Shown here piece after piece: positions 1 through 6,925 of a stretch of 64,000 bases of DNA. The DNA comes from Candidatus Izemoplasma sp. GTDB taxonomy: Bacteria; Bacillota_I; Bacilli_A; Izemoplasmatales; Izemoplasmataceae. Each line of letters begins with the position of its first letter. Positions within the stretch are counted from its first letter, which is position 1. Position numbers and translations under genes: made by a program. The notes beneath the pieces were generated by a model, which saw only the letters and a list, made by a program, of their open reading frames with translations, was not told where the DNA came from and did not search any database. The stretch is from positions 1 through 64,000 of the forward strand of contig JAIPGF010000002.1 of assembly GCA_021736205.1 (NCBI GenBank), read 5' to 3'.

Positions 1-13
1 CTTATTCTCCTTT
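1..13 (-). promoter_or_regulatory. Ribosome binding site of a gene starting left of the window
   Basis: The complement of the first 13 bases reads AAAGGAGAATAAG, a strong Shine-Dalgarno sequence on the minus strand. Its start codon would lie just outside the window, so the 1-220 region is probably shared by two divergent genes. The identity of the left gene cannot be seen. Confidence 0.5.
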
Positions 14-83
14 GTTTTTAGGGGGAGGGCAGGAAAAAAGTATTTTATCAATAACTTTTCACCGGAATGTTTGACAAATCTAC

Positions 84-140
84 ACTGTGCATTTACGTGA
101 ATCTGGATGAGATGTCATATATCTATTGTAAATGCACAGT
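84..140. promoter_or_regulatory. Perfect 13-bp inverted repeat in the divergent region before yebC
   Basis: ACTGTGCATTTAC at 84-96 is exactly repeated in inverted orientation (GTAAATGCACAGT) at 128-140. The arms are 31 bases apart and their centres are 44 bp apart. No T-run follows, so it is not a simple terminator. It could be a pair of operator half-sites for the divergent genes or a long-loop RNA hairpin. A TTGACA at 71-76 lies beside it without a good -10 at normal spacing. Confidence 0.5.
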
Positions 141-168
141 ACAATCTTAAATAGTCAAAAAGACAATA

Positions 169-197
169 TTGATTAAACACGTAACCTATACTATAAT
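169..197 (+). promoter_or_regulatory. Promoter of yebC
   Basis: A -35 box TTGATT (169-174) is followed after 17 bp by a perfect -10 box TATAAT (192-197). Transcription should begin near 204, leaving a leader of only about 20-27 bases before the coding region. Confidence 0.75.
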
Positions 198-221
198 AGA
201 TATGTTGAATATAAAAAGTAG

Positions 222-938
222 GTGATCACAATCGGAAGAAAATACAACGTTAGAAAAGAAGCAATGAAAAAGACAATGCTTAGAAAAAGTAAACTTTATT
301 CTCGTTATGGCAAAGAAATTTATATGTGTGCTAAAGAAGGTGGAACAAGTTTAGAAGCCAATTTAACTTTAAAACACCTTGTCGATCAAGCTAAAAAAGA
401 AGAAGTTCCAAACGACGTAATAGAACGTAACATTAAAAAAGCTGAAGAAGGAACTGGCGAAGACTTTGAACCACAACGTTATGAAGGATTCGGACCAGGT
501 GGTGTGGGTATTATCGTAGATACACTAACAGATAATATCAATCGTACAGTAGCGGAAGTGAGAGCAGCTTTTGCTAAAGCAGATTCTAAAATAGGTGTGA
601 ACGGTAGTGTAGAACATGGCTATAAGCATCTATCATATGTTCGAATAAAAGAAATGGACCAAGAAGAAGCGCTTGAGACATTATTAATGGAAGATATCGA
701 TGTGTTAGATCTTTCAATTGACGATGATATTGTTGAAGTTGAAGGTGAAGGATTTGACTTAAACAAAATTCGTAAAGCGTTAGAAGATGCCGGGGCAGCT
801 ATTGAAGATACTGAACGTGGTTGGTATCCGATGGAATATATTGAACTTGATGAAGAAACAAAAGAACGATTCGATGCATTAGTTGAAAAACTCAATGAGA
901 TTGAGGATGTTCAAAATATTTATCATAATGCAAAATAA
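222..938 (+). CDS. yebC: YebC/PmpR family protein (translation/transcription factor)
   Basis: This is a YebC/PmpR (DUF28) family protein of about 235 residues. The family includes proteins that help ribosomes through proline-rich stretches and members proposed as transcriptional regulators. Visible family signatures are the N-terminal GRKYN segment, KLYSRYGKEIYMCAKEGG, IERNIKKAEEG and the YEGFGPGGVGIIVD core. The start is unusual. GTG at 222 has no spaced Shine-Dalgarno, whereas AGGTGA (220-225) sits 5 nt before an ATC at 231, which would give the family-typical M-GRK N-terminus. An ATC start at 231 is therefore possible; 222 is the in-frame canonical alternative. A 7-bp-plus hairpin terminator follows directly. 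Confidence 0.9.
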   Translation: MITIGRKYNVRKEAMKKTMLRKSKLYSRYGKEIYMCAKEGGTSLEANLTLKHLVDQAKKEEVPNDVIERNIKKAEEGTGEDFEPQRYEGFGPGGVGIIVDTLTDNINRTVAEVRAAFAKADSKIGVNGSVEHGYKHLSYVRIKEMDQEEALETLLMEDIDVLDLSIDDDIVEVEGEGFDLNKIRKALEDAGAAIEDTERGWYPMEYIELDEETKERFDALVEKLNEIEDVQNIYHNAK

Positions 939-939
939 A

Positions 940-965
940 AAAGCCAAATTTGGCTTTTTTTTATG
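940..965 (+). terminator. Rho-independent terminator after yebC
   Basis: The self-complementary sequence AAGCCAAATTTGGCTT starts 3 bases after the yebC stop and is followed by a T-run. A second A/T-only palindrome (963-984) follows at once and may add to it. Confidence 0.85.
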
Positions 966-1038
966 GTTTTTTTAAAAAAACCATACCATTTATCTCCTTA
1001 ATGTACTATATTAAAAATAGAAAGAAAGAGGTGAATGA

Positions 1039-1574
1039 ATGACATTCAAAGAACAATTTCAACAAGAAAGACAAGAATTAAGAGATGGAAACAGACCGTA
1101 TGAAACTGCTGCATTTATTATATTTGCTGTGATGTTAATCCAGCAATAGGTTATTGTGTTCTAAGGTTATTACAATTCAATAAAAATGGCTTTATGAATA
1201 CCAATCTACCCACAACACCAGCCTTTGTTAGAAACATTATTTCAGTAGATATAACAAAATGGATTTGGGTATTGGCAGGACTTTTAGGACTTGTTGTATG
1301 GTATGCTTTACTTTATTTGCTTGGTTGGAATTACTGTAGAAAACACGGGTATGCTAAATGGATATGGACAACATTAATTGCCTTCGGTCCAAATAGTATT
1401 TTTCTAGTACCAACCTATCTAATCTATGCAGTATATCTTTTTAGACCTTATCTATTTAGATTTATCAGACGTGGTGTTGATGAGTACAACGCGTATGATT
1501 CAAATTACGCATTCAAAGAAGAGGTGCAATCACCATCATCTGATCAATCTAGCGATTCAATTGCACAAGAATAA
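1039..1574 (+). pseudogene. Frameshifted small membrane protein gene
   Basis: A reading frame opens at ATG 1039 behind a good Shine-Dalgarno (GAAAGAGGTG, 1025-1033) and starts MTFKEQFQQE. It stops at TAG 1147-1149 after 36 codons. The next frame is open through the same region (reading ..VNPAIGYCVLRLLQ..) and runs to a stop at 1574, so one missing base near 1125-1135 explains the break. The restored product would be about 178 residues: a charged N-terminus, two or three hydrophobic helices (roughly WIWVLAGLLGLVVWYALLY and SIFLVPTYLIYAVYLF) and an acidic Ser-rich tail. I do not recognise the family. The downstream ATG 1194 has no ribosome binding site and is unlikely to be the true start. Confidence 0.55.
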
Positions 1575-2031
1575 GAACACAAAAAAAACTGAGTAGAATC
1601 AGCCTTTTTACTTACTCGAAATCGCCTCAATTTCAATTAATACATCGTAAGGTAATTTTGCTACTTCAACTGCAAAACGAGCAGGTTTATGATTACCAAA
1701 GAATTCTGCATACACCTCATTCATCTCATTAAATAAAGATAAATTTATCATAAAAACACCACATGTAACAATATGTTCTTTATCAAACCCGGCTTCTTTC
1801 ACAATTGCTAAGATATTTTCTAGCGATCGTTTTGTTTGTATATTTATCCAATATGTTCAAGAAAACTCCCTGTTCAAAGATACAGAGTATCATAACTTTG
1901 AACCAGTTTAGGTTTAAAAAATAGTGAGGTTTTTCAATAGGATGTCATAGAAAAGCATTCAAAGATAAGGTGTAATATATGTAGGTAGTCAGTAACATAT
2001 CATATGTATTCAATATTTAGACGCACTAGAG

Positions 2032-2263
2032 ATGACGAAAACCAAGTTATTTCACAAATCAATCTTTGATATTCTATCATTAAACCGCGTTCATAGACTA
2101 AGACAAAATAAATAGGGTTTACCCATCCACAAAAACATATCGTAAGTGTGGCAATGTTCAAGATAGATGCTTATCACACATATGCTATTTATCTGATTGT
2201 GGGAATAAGATGGATAGAAATCAAAACACTGCGATTCACATCGCTAGAAGATCTAACAAGTAA
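2032..2263 (+). pseudogene. tnpB: tnpB remnant (RNA-guided nuclease ancestor of Cas12), C-terminal part
   Basis: The frame 2135-2263 encodes ..YRKCGNVQDRC.. and ..DCGNKMDRNQNTAIHIARRSNK, then a stop. This matches the TnpB zinc ribbon and its terminal DRDxNAAxNI signature. The first zinc Cys is replaced (YRKC for CxxC) and the last Asp of the RuvC-III motif reads DRNQN. A short upstream piece in another frame (from 2032) resembles the preceding TnpB segment. Multiple stops and deletions mean no active protein is made. Confidence 0.65.
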
Positions 2264-2264
2264 A

Positions 2265-2379
2265 CTAAAAAAAGAGTGCTGGACAGACTCGGTAGCTTGG
2301 TAAGTTTGCGAACAATAGTTCGCACAACCCATGAAGCCCCCACTTTAAATTTTTAATTAAGTGGTGGGAGCAGGTTCAC
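2265..2379 (+). ncRNA. Right end of the IS element; omegaRNA-like scaffold relic
   Basis: Immediately after the tnpB stop are two hairpins: TGCGAAC-aata-GTTCGCA around 2306-2323, and a GC-rich one, GCCCCCACTT paired with AAGTGGTGGGAGC (about 2336-2371). The element ends GGTTCAC. This is the layout of an IS605 right end that also encodes the guide scaffold (omegaRNA). The adjacent 3' sequence, the place of the guide, is ridA itself. Whether it is transcribed cannot be seen, and its TnpB partner here is dead. Confidence 0.45.
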
Positions 2380-2531
2380 ATCATTACCAGCGCATTCATT
2401 TTTTTGGATTATAGGGAATTTGTCCTAAAACATAAAGTGTATTACCTTGTAAAACATCTTGTGAATAAGGACCAACAGCTTTTGGAGCATTTGTTGTATG
2501 GATTAGTTTCATTGTATCATCTCCTACTATC

Positions 2532-2560
2532 AGTATACAATTTTTAAAATTTTGTGACAA
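2532..2560 (-). promoter_or_regulatory. Promoter of ridA
   Basis: On the minus strand TTGTCA (2560-2555) is followed after 17 bp by TATACT (2537-2532), then the Shine-Dalgarno GGAGAT and the ridA ATG at 2512. Confidence 0.65.
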
Positions 2561-2607
2561 TATTTCTTTTAAGTTACAAAATTAATTAAAAAAATCTTGA
2601 TATGGTG

Positions 2608-2625
2608 TATAATAAGGATAAGGAG
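2608..2625 (+). promoter_or_regulatory. -10 box and Shine-Dalgarno fixing the start of the 2633 gene
   Basis: TATAAT at 2608-2613 is followed closely by AGGAG at 2621-2625. If both are used the leader is very short. No convincing -35 box is seen at the right distance. The Shine-Dalgarno favours ATG 2633 over the upstream in-frame codons. Confidence 0.45.
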
Positions 2626-2632
2626 TGATATG

Positions 2633-3214
2633 ATGAGAATGGTAGAACTAAACACATTTTTACAAATAAGAAATATGATCGCTAAACGTATTGCGACAAT
2701 TTATGCGTTATTTATTGGAATTGTATTCTTTGTTTTGATAATTTTTTCAGGACATATATATACAGCATTAATAACAGGCGTTGTCGTTGGTCTTATTATT
2801 TTTGTAGTAGTATTTCTTATGCGTCATTCAATGTATAAACACACTGAGATGAAACGTAAATCAATGGTGTTTGATAATCCACATATTGATGTTCGTTACA
2901 AAAATGAAATTGGCGTTTTAGAATTTAAAGCAAATAAAATAAGTTATATAGGTCTAGTGTCAGGGGCCGAAAATAAAGAAATCGAAATAGATATTAATGA
3001 GGATTTGTTTATGGCATGTGGCCCAATTGATCACACAAAATTTGATTTATTAAAACATGGTAAGATAAAACGTGGCTATATTCTCTTAAAAGAGATGCCG
3101 CATGGGGAGTCTTATAAATTTATATTTTTAAATATTGATAATACACTAGAGAGTGTAAATAAAGAACTTGAAAAATTAAATCAATATAATAAAGCAAAAC
3201 ATAAAAATAATTAA
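2633..3214 (+). CDS. Unknown membrane protein with a cytoplasmic domain
   Basis: This protein of 193 residues is of no recognised family. Two adjacent hydrophobic helices near the N-terminus (about residues 20-42 and 45-62, ..IYALFIGIVFFVLIIF.. and ..LITGVVVGLIIFVVVF..) are followed by a basic segment (MRHSMYKHTEMKRK). A soluble domain of about 120 residues follows, rich in beta-type alternation (IDVRYKNEIGVLEFKANKISYIGL). The layout recalls membrane-anchored PH-like or YcxB-like proteins, but that is only a resemblance. AGGAG at 2621-2625 supports ATG 2633. The gene stands alone, between the ridA relic and a GNAT gene. Confidence 0.7.
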   Translation: MRMVELNTFLQIRNMIAKRIATIYALFIGIVFFVLIIFSGHIYTALITGVVVGLIIFVVVFLMRHSMYKHTEMKRKSMVFDNPHIDVRYKNEIGVLEFKANKISYIGLVSGAENKEIEIDINEDLFMACGPIDHTKFDLLKHGKIKRGYILLKEMPHGESYKFIFLNIDNTLESVNKELEKLNQYNKAKHKNN

Positions 3215-3215
3215 T

Positions 3216-3238
3216 CAATAGGGACATCTATTGTTTTG
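3216..3238 (+). terminator. Weak possible terminator
   Basis: CAATAG (3216-3221) pairs with CTATTG (3228-3233), followed by a short T-run. The stem is only 6 bp, so function is doubtful. Confidence 0.3.
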
Positions 3239-3340
3239 TACATACTTAATAACGCTTTCATTACCTATATGATTGACTAATATTATGTTTATGATACATT
3301 ATAATTAGAGGTTACATTAATCTTCTAGGTGGAGGGAAGT

Positions 3341-3850
3341 ATGAAACGATATCATTTTGCTGTATGTACAAAAGAAGACGTACCAGAAATCAACCGGATA
3401 ATGGATGAAATTGACCATGAAGTAAATACTGATGAAATCTTTGTTAAAGATGATCACACATTTATTGAAAACCATATTTCTAAACAAGGATTCATTGTGA
3501 AGGTGTCTAAAAAACACAAGATCATCGCATTTTTAATTGTGCGGTTTCCTAAAAGTGCCAAAGATAATTTAGGAAAAGATGCTAATCTTAATAAAGAAGC
3601 ATTAAATAATGTTGCTCATATTGAATCACTGGCCGTCGTACCAAAACATCGTGGGAAACGTTTAGGACGTAAAATGATAAAGTACGCGGATAAAATTATT
3701 AAACAAAAAGGAATAAAGCATAGTATGGCAACGGTGTCTCCCCGTAATAAATACAGTTTAATTACTTTTTTGAAACGCGATTATGAAGTAATAAAAATTT
3801 CTAACAAGTATTCTGGTGTAAAAAGACTAATTTTAAGAAAAAAAATATAA
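3341..3850 (+). CDS. GNAT-family N-acetyltransferase
   Basis: This 169-residue protein is a Gcn5-related N-acetyltransferase, moving an acetyl group from acetyl-CoA to an unidentified amine. The acetyl-CoA-binding motif A is plain: IESLAVVPKHRGKRLGRKMI (V-x-P-x-x-R-G-K-x-x-G, about residues 94-113). It is preceded by the beta strand IIAFLIVRF and followed by SMATVSPRNKYSLITFLKR, the usual C-terminal helix and strand. GGAGGG (3331-3336) fixes the start at ATG 3341. It is monocistronic, with a strong terminator behind it. The RimI-like layout does not prove a ribosomal protein substrate. Confidence 0.85.
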   Translation: MKRYHFAVCTKEDVPEINRIMDEIDHEVNTDEIFVKDDHTFIENHISKQGFIVKVSKKHKIIAFLIVRFPKSAKDNLGKDANLNKEALNNVAHIESLAVVPKHRGKRLGRKMIKYADKIIKQKGIKHSMATVSPRNKYSLITFLKRDYEVIKISNKYSGVKRLILRKKI

Positions 3851-3890
3851 ACTTTAGTAATAGACAATTAAATATCTAACTAATTTTCTA

Positions 3891-3927
3891 AAAGAAAACA
3901 ATCAAATTTAGATTGTTTTCTTTTTGT
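3891..3927 (+). terminator. Rho-independent terminator after the GNAT gene
   Basis: A 13-bp perfect stem (AAAGAAAACAATC, 3891-3903, with GATTGTTTTCTTT, 3911-3923) with a 7-base loop is followed by T's. Confidence 0.85.
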
Positions 3928-3972
3928 CTTTTTAAGAGTTTGTGTTAGAATTGTCTTTGAGGATGTGACATC

Positions 3973-5193
3973 ATGAAAACTATAAAAAATATATTTACTG
4001 TCCCTAAATTAAACAAAGAAATTATTGTTATTTTTATTTTAGCAGGTATACAAGCTATCTATAATAATTTAGGACATCCTGTAACACCCAAATTAGTAAA
4101 AACATTTGATATTCCGGATATCTATTTTGGTATCTTTTTTGCTGCGATGAGTTTAGGACTTACAATTGGTGCACCGATATGGGGAATATTAGGAGATAAG
4201 TTTGATAAGCGTGTCTTTATATCATTAGGACTTATTGTCTATGCAATAGGACAATACTTATTTGCCTATAGTGGTAATTTATATATTATGATTGGTGTGC
4301 GTTTCATCAGTGGATTTGGTGTTAGTGCTAGTTTAACACTCTACATTAGCCATATCTTAGAATTCACAGAGAGAAAAGACCGTTCTACTGTACTCGCTTG
4401 GAATGCTGCTTTGATGATGGTCGGAACATCGATTGGTTATTTTCTTGGTGGATTTCTCCACCAAAATACATTTTTTATTAGACAACTAAATACCGATGAT
4501 TTACGCGTTATATTCTTGATCCAAAGTGTTTTAATAGTCGGACACGCATTTGTTGGATTTTTCCTACTTTCAAAAGATAAAAAAGAAACGACTCTTAAAA
4601 GTCCAAGTTTTATTGATGGACTTAAAAATATTAGAAAATTAAACTTACAATTATTTATTTTCTTTATTAGTTTAACCCTTATTTCACTGGGTGCGATTAA
4701 CATTTCAAAATTTATAGAAGTATACATGAATGAACTTAGTTATACCCCTCTTCAAATCGGACAATTTGTTGGTGCAACAGGAATAGTCTCATTATTAGCA
4801 AGTATATTTGTAGTACCTGTTCTAGCTAAACTTAAAAAAGATTTTCCGCTAATGATTGTTGTTCAAGCGTTGAGCGCTATTATTATATTTATTGTTTTTA
4901 GATCAAATCAATTAATGTTGACACTTTATACCTTCTTCATGTTATATGTTGTGTTGAAGACAGTATATCGTCCACTGGAACAAAATTATATCGCAACACA
5001 TGCTAAAGATAATGAATACGGTACTCTCATGGGACTAAGACAAGCATTTTTCTCACTTGGCTTAGTATTTGGACCATTAATCGGTGGTGTGCTTTATGAA
5101 ATCAAACCACTTTGGGTCTTTGATTTTAGTGCATTAATGTTTGTTGTGGCCTTTATATTATTACTTATTATCCGTAAAAAAGCATTGAAGTAA
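3973..5193 (+). CDS. Major facilitator superfamily transporter
   Basis: This 406-residue membrane protein has about 12 hydrophobic helices, the standard MFS length. The cytoplasmic loop 2-3 motif A is present as APIWGILGDKFDKR (about residues 67-80, consensus GxLxDRxGRR). Loop 4-5 carries SGFGVSASLTLYISHI. It probably exports or imports a small solute by proton antiport or symport. Multidrug-type MFS exporters are the nearest overall fit, but no substrate can be assigned. GAGGATG (3959-3965) precedes ATG 3973. No partner gene overlaps; pgsA downstream has its own promoter. Confidence 0.85.
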   Translation: MKTIKNIFTVPKLNKEIIVIFILAGIQAIYNNLGHPVTPKLVKTFDIPDIYFGIFFAAMSLGLTIGAPIWGILGDKFDKRVFISLGLIVYAIGQYLFAYSGNLYIMIGVRFISGFGVSASLTLYISHILEFTERKDRSTVLAWNAALMMVGTSIGYFLGGFLHQNTFFIRQLNTDDLRVIFLIQSVLIVGHAFVGFFLLSKDKKETTLKSPSFIDGLKNIRKLNLQLFIFFISLTLISLGAINISKFIEVYMNELSYTPLQIGQFVGATGIVSLLASIFVVPVLAKLKKDFPLMIVVQALSAIIIFIVFRSNQLMLTLYTFFMLYVVLKTVYRPLEQNYIATHAKDNEYGTLMGLRQAFFSLGLVFGPLIGGVLYEIKPLWVFDFSALMFVVAFILLLIIRKKALK

Positions 5194-5219
5194 AACCTGT
5201 TTTAATACCGTAACGAATA

Positions 5220-5228
5220 TGGTATAAT
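5220..5228 (+). promoter_or_regulatory. Extended -10 promoter of pgsA
   Basis: TGG-TATAAT: TATAAT at 5223-5228 is preceded by the extended -10 dinucleotide TG (5220-5221). No good -35 is present, which is usual for extended -10 promoters. The Shine-Dalgarno GAGGTGA and ATG 5247 follow. Confidence 0.6.
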
Positions 5229-5246
5229 CTAGGGTGAGGTGACACA

Positions 5247-5846
5247 ATGAATTTACCGAATAAACTTTCCCTTTTCAGGGTTATTATCATACCAATTTTA
5301 ATTCTTTATTATTATTTAGAAGTCAATTATATTAGACAAGGTGGTTCTGCCATTATTTATGCATTGTTTTTAGCCCCGCTTTTCATTATTGCATCGTTAA
5401 CAGATTTTTTAGACGGGTATTTAGCTAGAAAACATGATTTAGTAACAACATTTGGCAAATTTATTGATCCATTAGCTGATAAATTACTAGTTGTTACTGC
5501 GTTATTAATATTAATGAATCCACACCAAATAAGTACGTTACCGATAATTCCTATGTGGATCGTCGCAACCATTTTAGCTAGAGAATTTATTGTTACAGGT
5601 ATTCGTTTGGTTGCTGTAGGTGATGGGAATGTGATTGCCGCTAGTAAATTAGGAAAATACAAAACCGCTTCAACAATGATTGCAATCATATTACTGTTAT
5701 TAAAACCGTATTTATTCCAAACAGTTTTCGTTGATGGTGTTATGAAAGCGGGATTAATCATTCTTTATATCGCAACATTATTAACTGTTATAAGTGGCAT
5801 TGATTATTTTATAAAAAATAAATCAGCACTTTTAAAATCTGTGTGA
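5247..5846 (+). CDS. pgsA: CDP-diacylglycerol--glycerol-3-phosphate 3-phosphatidyltransferase
   Basis: PgsA makes phosphatidylglycerophosphate from CDP-diacylglycerol and sn-glycerol-3-phosphate, the committed step to phosphatidylglycerol, in the membrane. The CDP-alcohol phosphotransferase motif D-G-x2-A-R-x8-G-x3-D-x3-D is complete in DFLDGYLARKHDLVTTFGKF followed by IDPLADK (about residues 51-77). Length (199) and the 5-6 hydrophobic helices fit the family. It precedes recA as in Bacillus, where cinA lies between; cinA is absent here. The stop is TGA, evidence for the standard genetic code. Confidence 0.95.
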   Translation: MNLPNKLSLFRVIIIPILILYYYLEVNYIRQGGSAIIYALFLAPLFIIASLTDFLDGYLARKHDLVTTFGKFIDPLADKLLVVTALLILMNPHQISTLPIIPMWIVATILAREFIVTGIRLVAVGDGNVIAASKLGKYKTASTMIAIILLLLKPYLFQTVFVDGVMKAGLIILYIATLLTVISGIDYFIKNKSALLKSV

Positions 5847-5870
5847 GAAAAAAAGGCTTCTTATGATTAT

Positions 5871-5876
5871 TATAAT
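5871..5876 (+). promoter_or_regulatory. -10 box upstream of recA
   Basis: TATAAT (5871-5876) lies 24 bp before the recA ATG, preceding AAGGAGG. No good -35 box and no recognisable LexA/DinR-type operator is visible in this short spacer, so SOS control is not evident. Confidence 0.5.
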
Positions 5877-5899
5877 AATAGAGACTAAGGAGGAGAAAA

Positions 5900-6889
5900 A
5901 TGGCAAACGAAGATAGAAAAAAATCATTAGATAAAGCAATTAAAGAAATAGAGAAACAACACGGTAAAGGATCAGTTATGGTTCTTGGAGATGACAAACT
6001 TTATGAGGGACTTGAATCAATTTCATCAGGGTCATTACAACTTGATGATGCCCTAGGAATAGGTGGATATCCTAAAGGTCGTATTATTGAAATTTATGGA
6101 CCTGAATCATCTGGTAAAACAACACTTGCATTGCACGCAATTGCCGAAGCACAAAAACATGGGTATGCTGCGTTTATAGATGCCGAACATGCATTAGACC
6201 CAGGGTATGCGAGAAATTTAGGTGTTGATGTTGATAACTTATTATTATCTCAGCCAGATACGGGAGAACAAGCACTGGAAATTACTGAAGCGTTGATTCG
6301 TTCTGAAGCGGTTAGTATGGTCGTTGTTGACAGTGTTGCTGCACTTGTACCAGAAGCAGAAATAAGAGGCGAAATGGGAAGTTCGCATATTGGATTACAA
6401 GCGCGTTTAATGTCGCAAGCTATGCGTAAATTAAGTGGTGCAATTTCTAAATCAAATACGATTTGTGTATTCATTAATCAAATTCGTGAAAAAGTTGGTG
6501 TGATGTTTGGAAATCCTGAAACAACACCGGGTGGAAGAGCATTGAAATTTTATAGTAGTATCCGCGTTGAAATCCGCCGTAATAAGCAAATTAAAGAAGG
6601 ATCGGATGTTATCGGAAACAAAGCAAAAATCAAAGTTGTTAAAAATAAAGTAGCACCGCCATTCAAACAACTTATGGTTGACATTATTTATGGTAAAGGT
6701 GTTAGTAAAGTAGGAGAAATCATTGATTTAGGTGTTGAGTTTGATATCATTGAAAAAGCTGGATCATGGTACTCTTATGGCGAAGATAAAATTGGCCAAG
6801 GTCGTCAAAATTCAATTGATTATCTTGTGGAACATAAAGATATATTAGATGAATTAGAAACTAAAATTAGAGAAAAATTAGGCATTTAA
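5900..6889 (+). CDS. recA: Recombinase RecA
   Basis: RecA polymerises on single-stranded DNA with ATP, performs homologous pairing and strand exchange, and stimulates self-cleavage of LexA-type repressors. The Walker A motif GPESSGKT is at residues 67-74. [16 protein letters not shown] (Walker B and following), the L1 segment [20 protein letters not shown] and the L2 region [22 protein letters not shown] are intact. At 329 residues it lacks the long acidic C-terminal tail of some RecA proteins. It has a strong Shine-Dalgarno (AAGGAGG). The terminator hairpin overlaps the last codons. Confidence 0.98.
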   Translation: MANEDRKKSLDKAIKEIEKQHGKGSVMVLGDDKLYEGLESISSGSLQLDDALGIGGYPKGRIIEIYGPESSGKTTLALHAIAEAQKHGYAAFIDAEHALDPGYARNLGVDVDNLLLSQPDTGEQALEITEALIRSEAVSMVVVDSVAALVPEAEIRGEMGSSHIGLQARLMSQAMRKLSGAISKSNTICVFINQIREKVGVMFGNPETTPGGRALKFYSSIRVEIRRNKQIKEGSDVIGNKAKIKVVKNKVAPPFKQLMVDIIYGKGVSKVGEIIDLGVEFDIIEKAGSWYSYGEDKIGQGRQNSIDYLVEHKDILDELETKIREKLGI

Positions 6890-6906
6890 TCATGCCTTTT
6901 TTTTAT
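6881..6906 (+). terminator. Rho-independent terminator of recA
   Basis: AGGCAT and ATGCCT form a stem spanning the recA stop codon, followed by a run of eight T's. Confidence 0.8.
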
Positions 6907-6925
6907 ATAATAAGAGGTGGTAATG

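Larger units (their letters stand above)
1843..2379 (+). mobile_element. Degenerate IS200/IS605-family (TnpB-type) element inside ridA
   Basis: The block interrupting ridA has the architecture of an IS200/IS605 element. It has a left-end imperfect hairpin (GTTCAAAG 1872-1879 pairing with CTTTGAAC 1896-1903), a tnpB 3' remnant, and a right end with two strong hairpins finishing GGTTCAC (2373-2379). There is no target duplication, as expected for this family, and TTTAT lies just left of it. At about 537 bp it is an internally deleted relic of an element normally near 1.5-1.8 kb. Exact ends are uncertain by a few bases. Confidence 0.7.
1608..2512 (-). pseudogene. ridA: ridA (YjgF/RidA reactive-intermediate deaminase), split by an insertion element
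   Basis: RidA hydrolyses reactive enamine/imine intermediates from PLP enzymes. The N-terminal 38 codons lie at 2396-2512 (MKLIHTTNAPKAVGPYSQ.., ..LGQIPYNPKK), behind the Shine-Dalgarno GGAGAT and a good promoter. The C-terminal part lies at 1608 to about 1842 (QTKRSLENILAIVKEAGFD, MNEVYAEFFGNHKPARFAVEVAKLPYDVLIEIEAI). About 540 bp of foreign sequence separates them. The N-terminal part also carries a frameshift: a run of seven A near 2399-2405 would need eight to read on as KKMNALVM. Joining the two flanks then restores an almost full-length RidA. The gene is dead twice over. Confidence 0.85.

Noticed and set aside
71-99. TTGACA at 71-76 as a promoter for a gene or small RNA before yebC
   Set aside because: No acceptable -10 hexamer lies 16-18 bp downstream (the sequence there reads TACGTG), and yebC has a better promoter at 169-197.
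963-984. Palindrome ATGGTTTTTTTAAAAAAACCAT as an operator
   Set aside because: The A/T runs make it self-complementary trivially; it directly follows the yebC terminator and has no gene-proximal position.
5357-5761. Minus-strand ORF of 134 codons opposite pgsA
   Set aside because: It is a shadow of the pgsA reading frame without start signals.
5844-5846. Possible use of TGA as a Trp codon as in Mycoplasma
   Set aside because: TGA terminates pgsA, mutL, miaA and others just before new genes, and Trp in conserved motifs is TGG.
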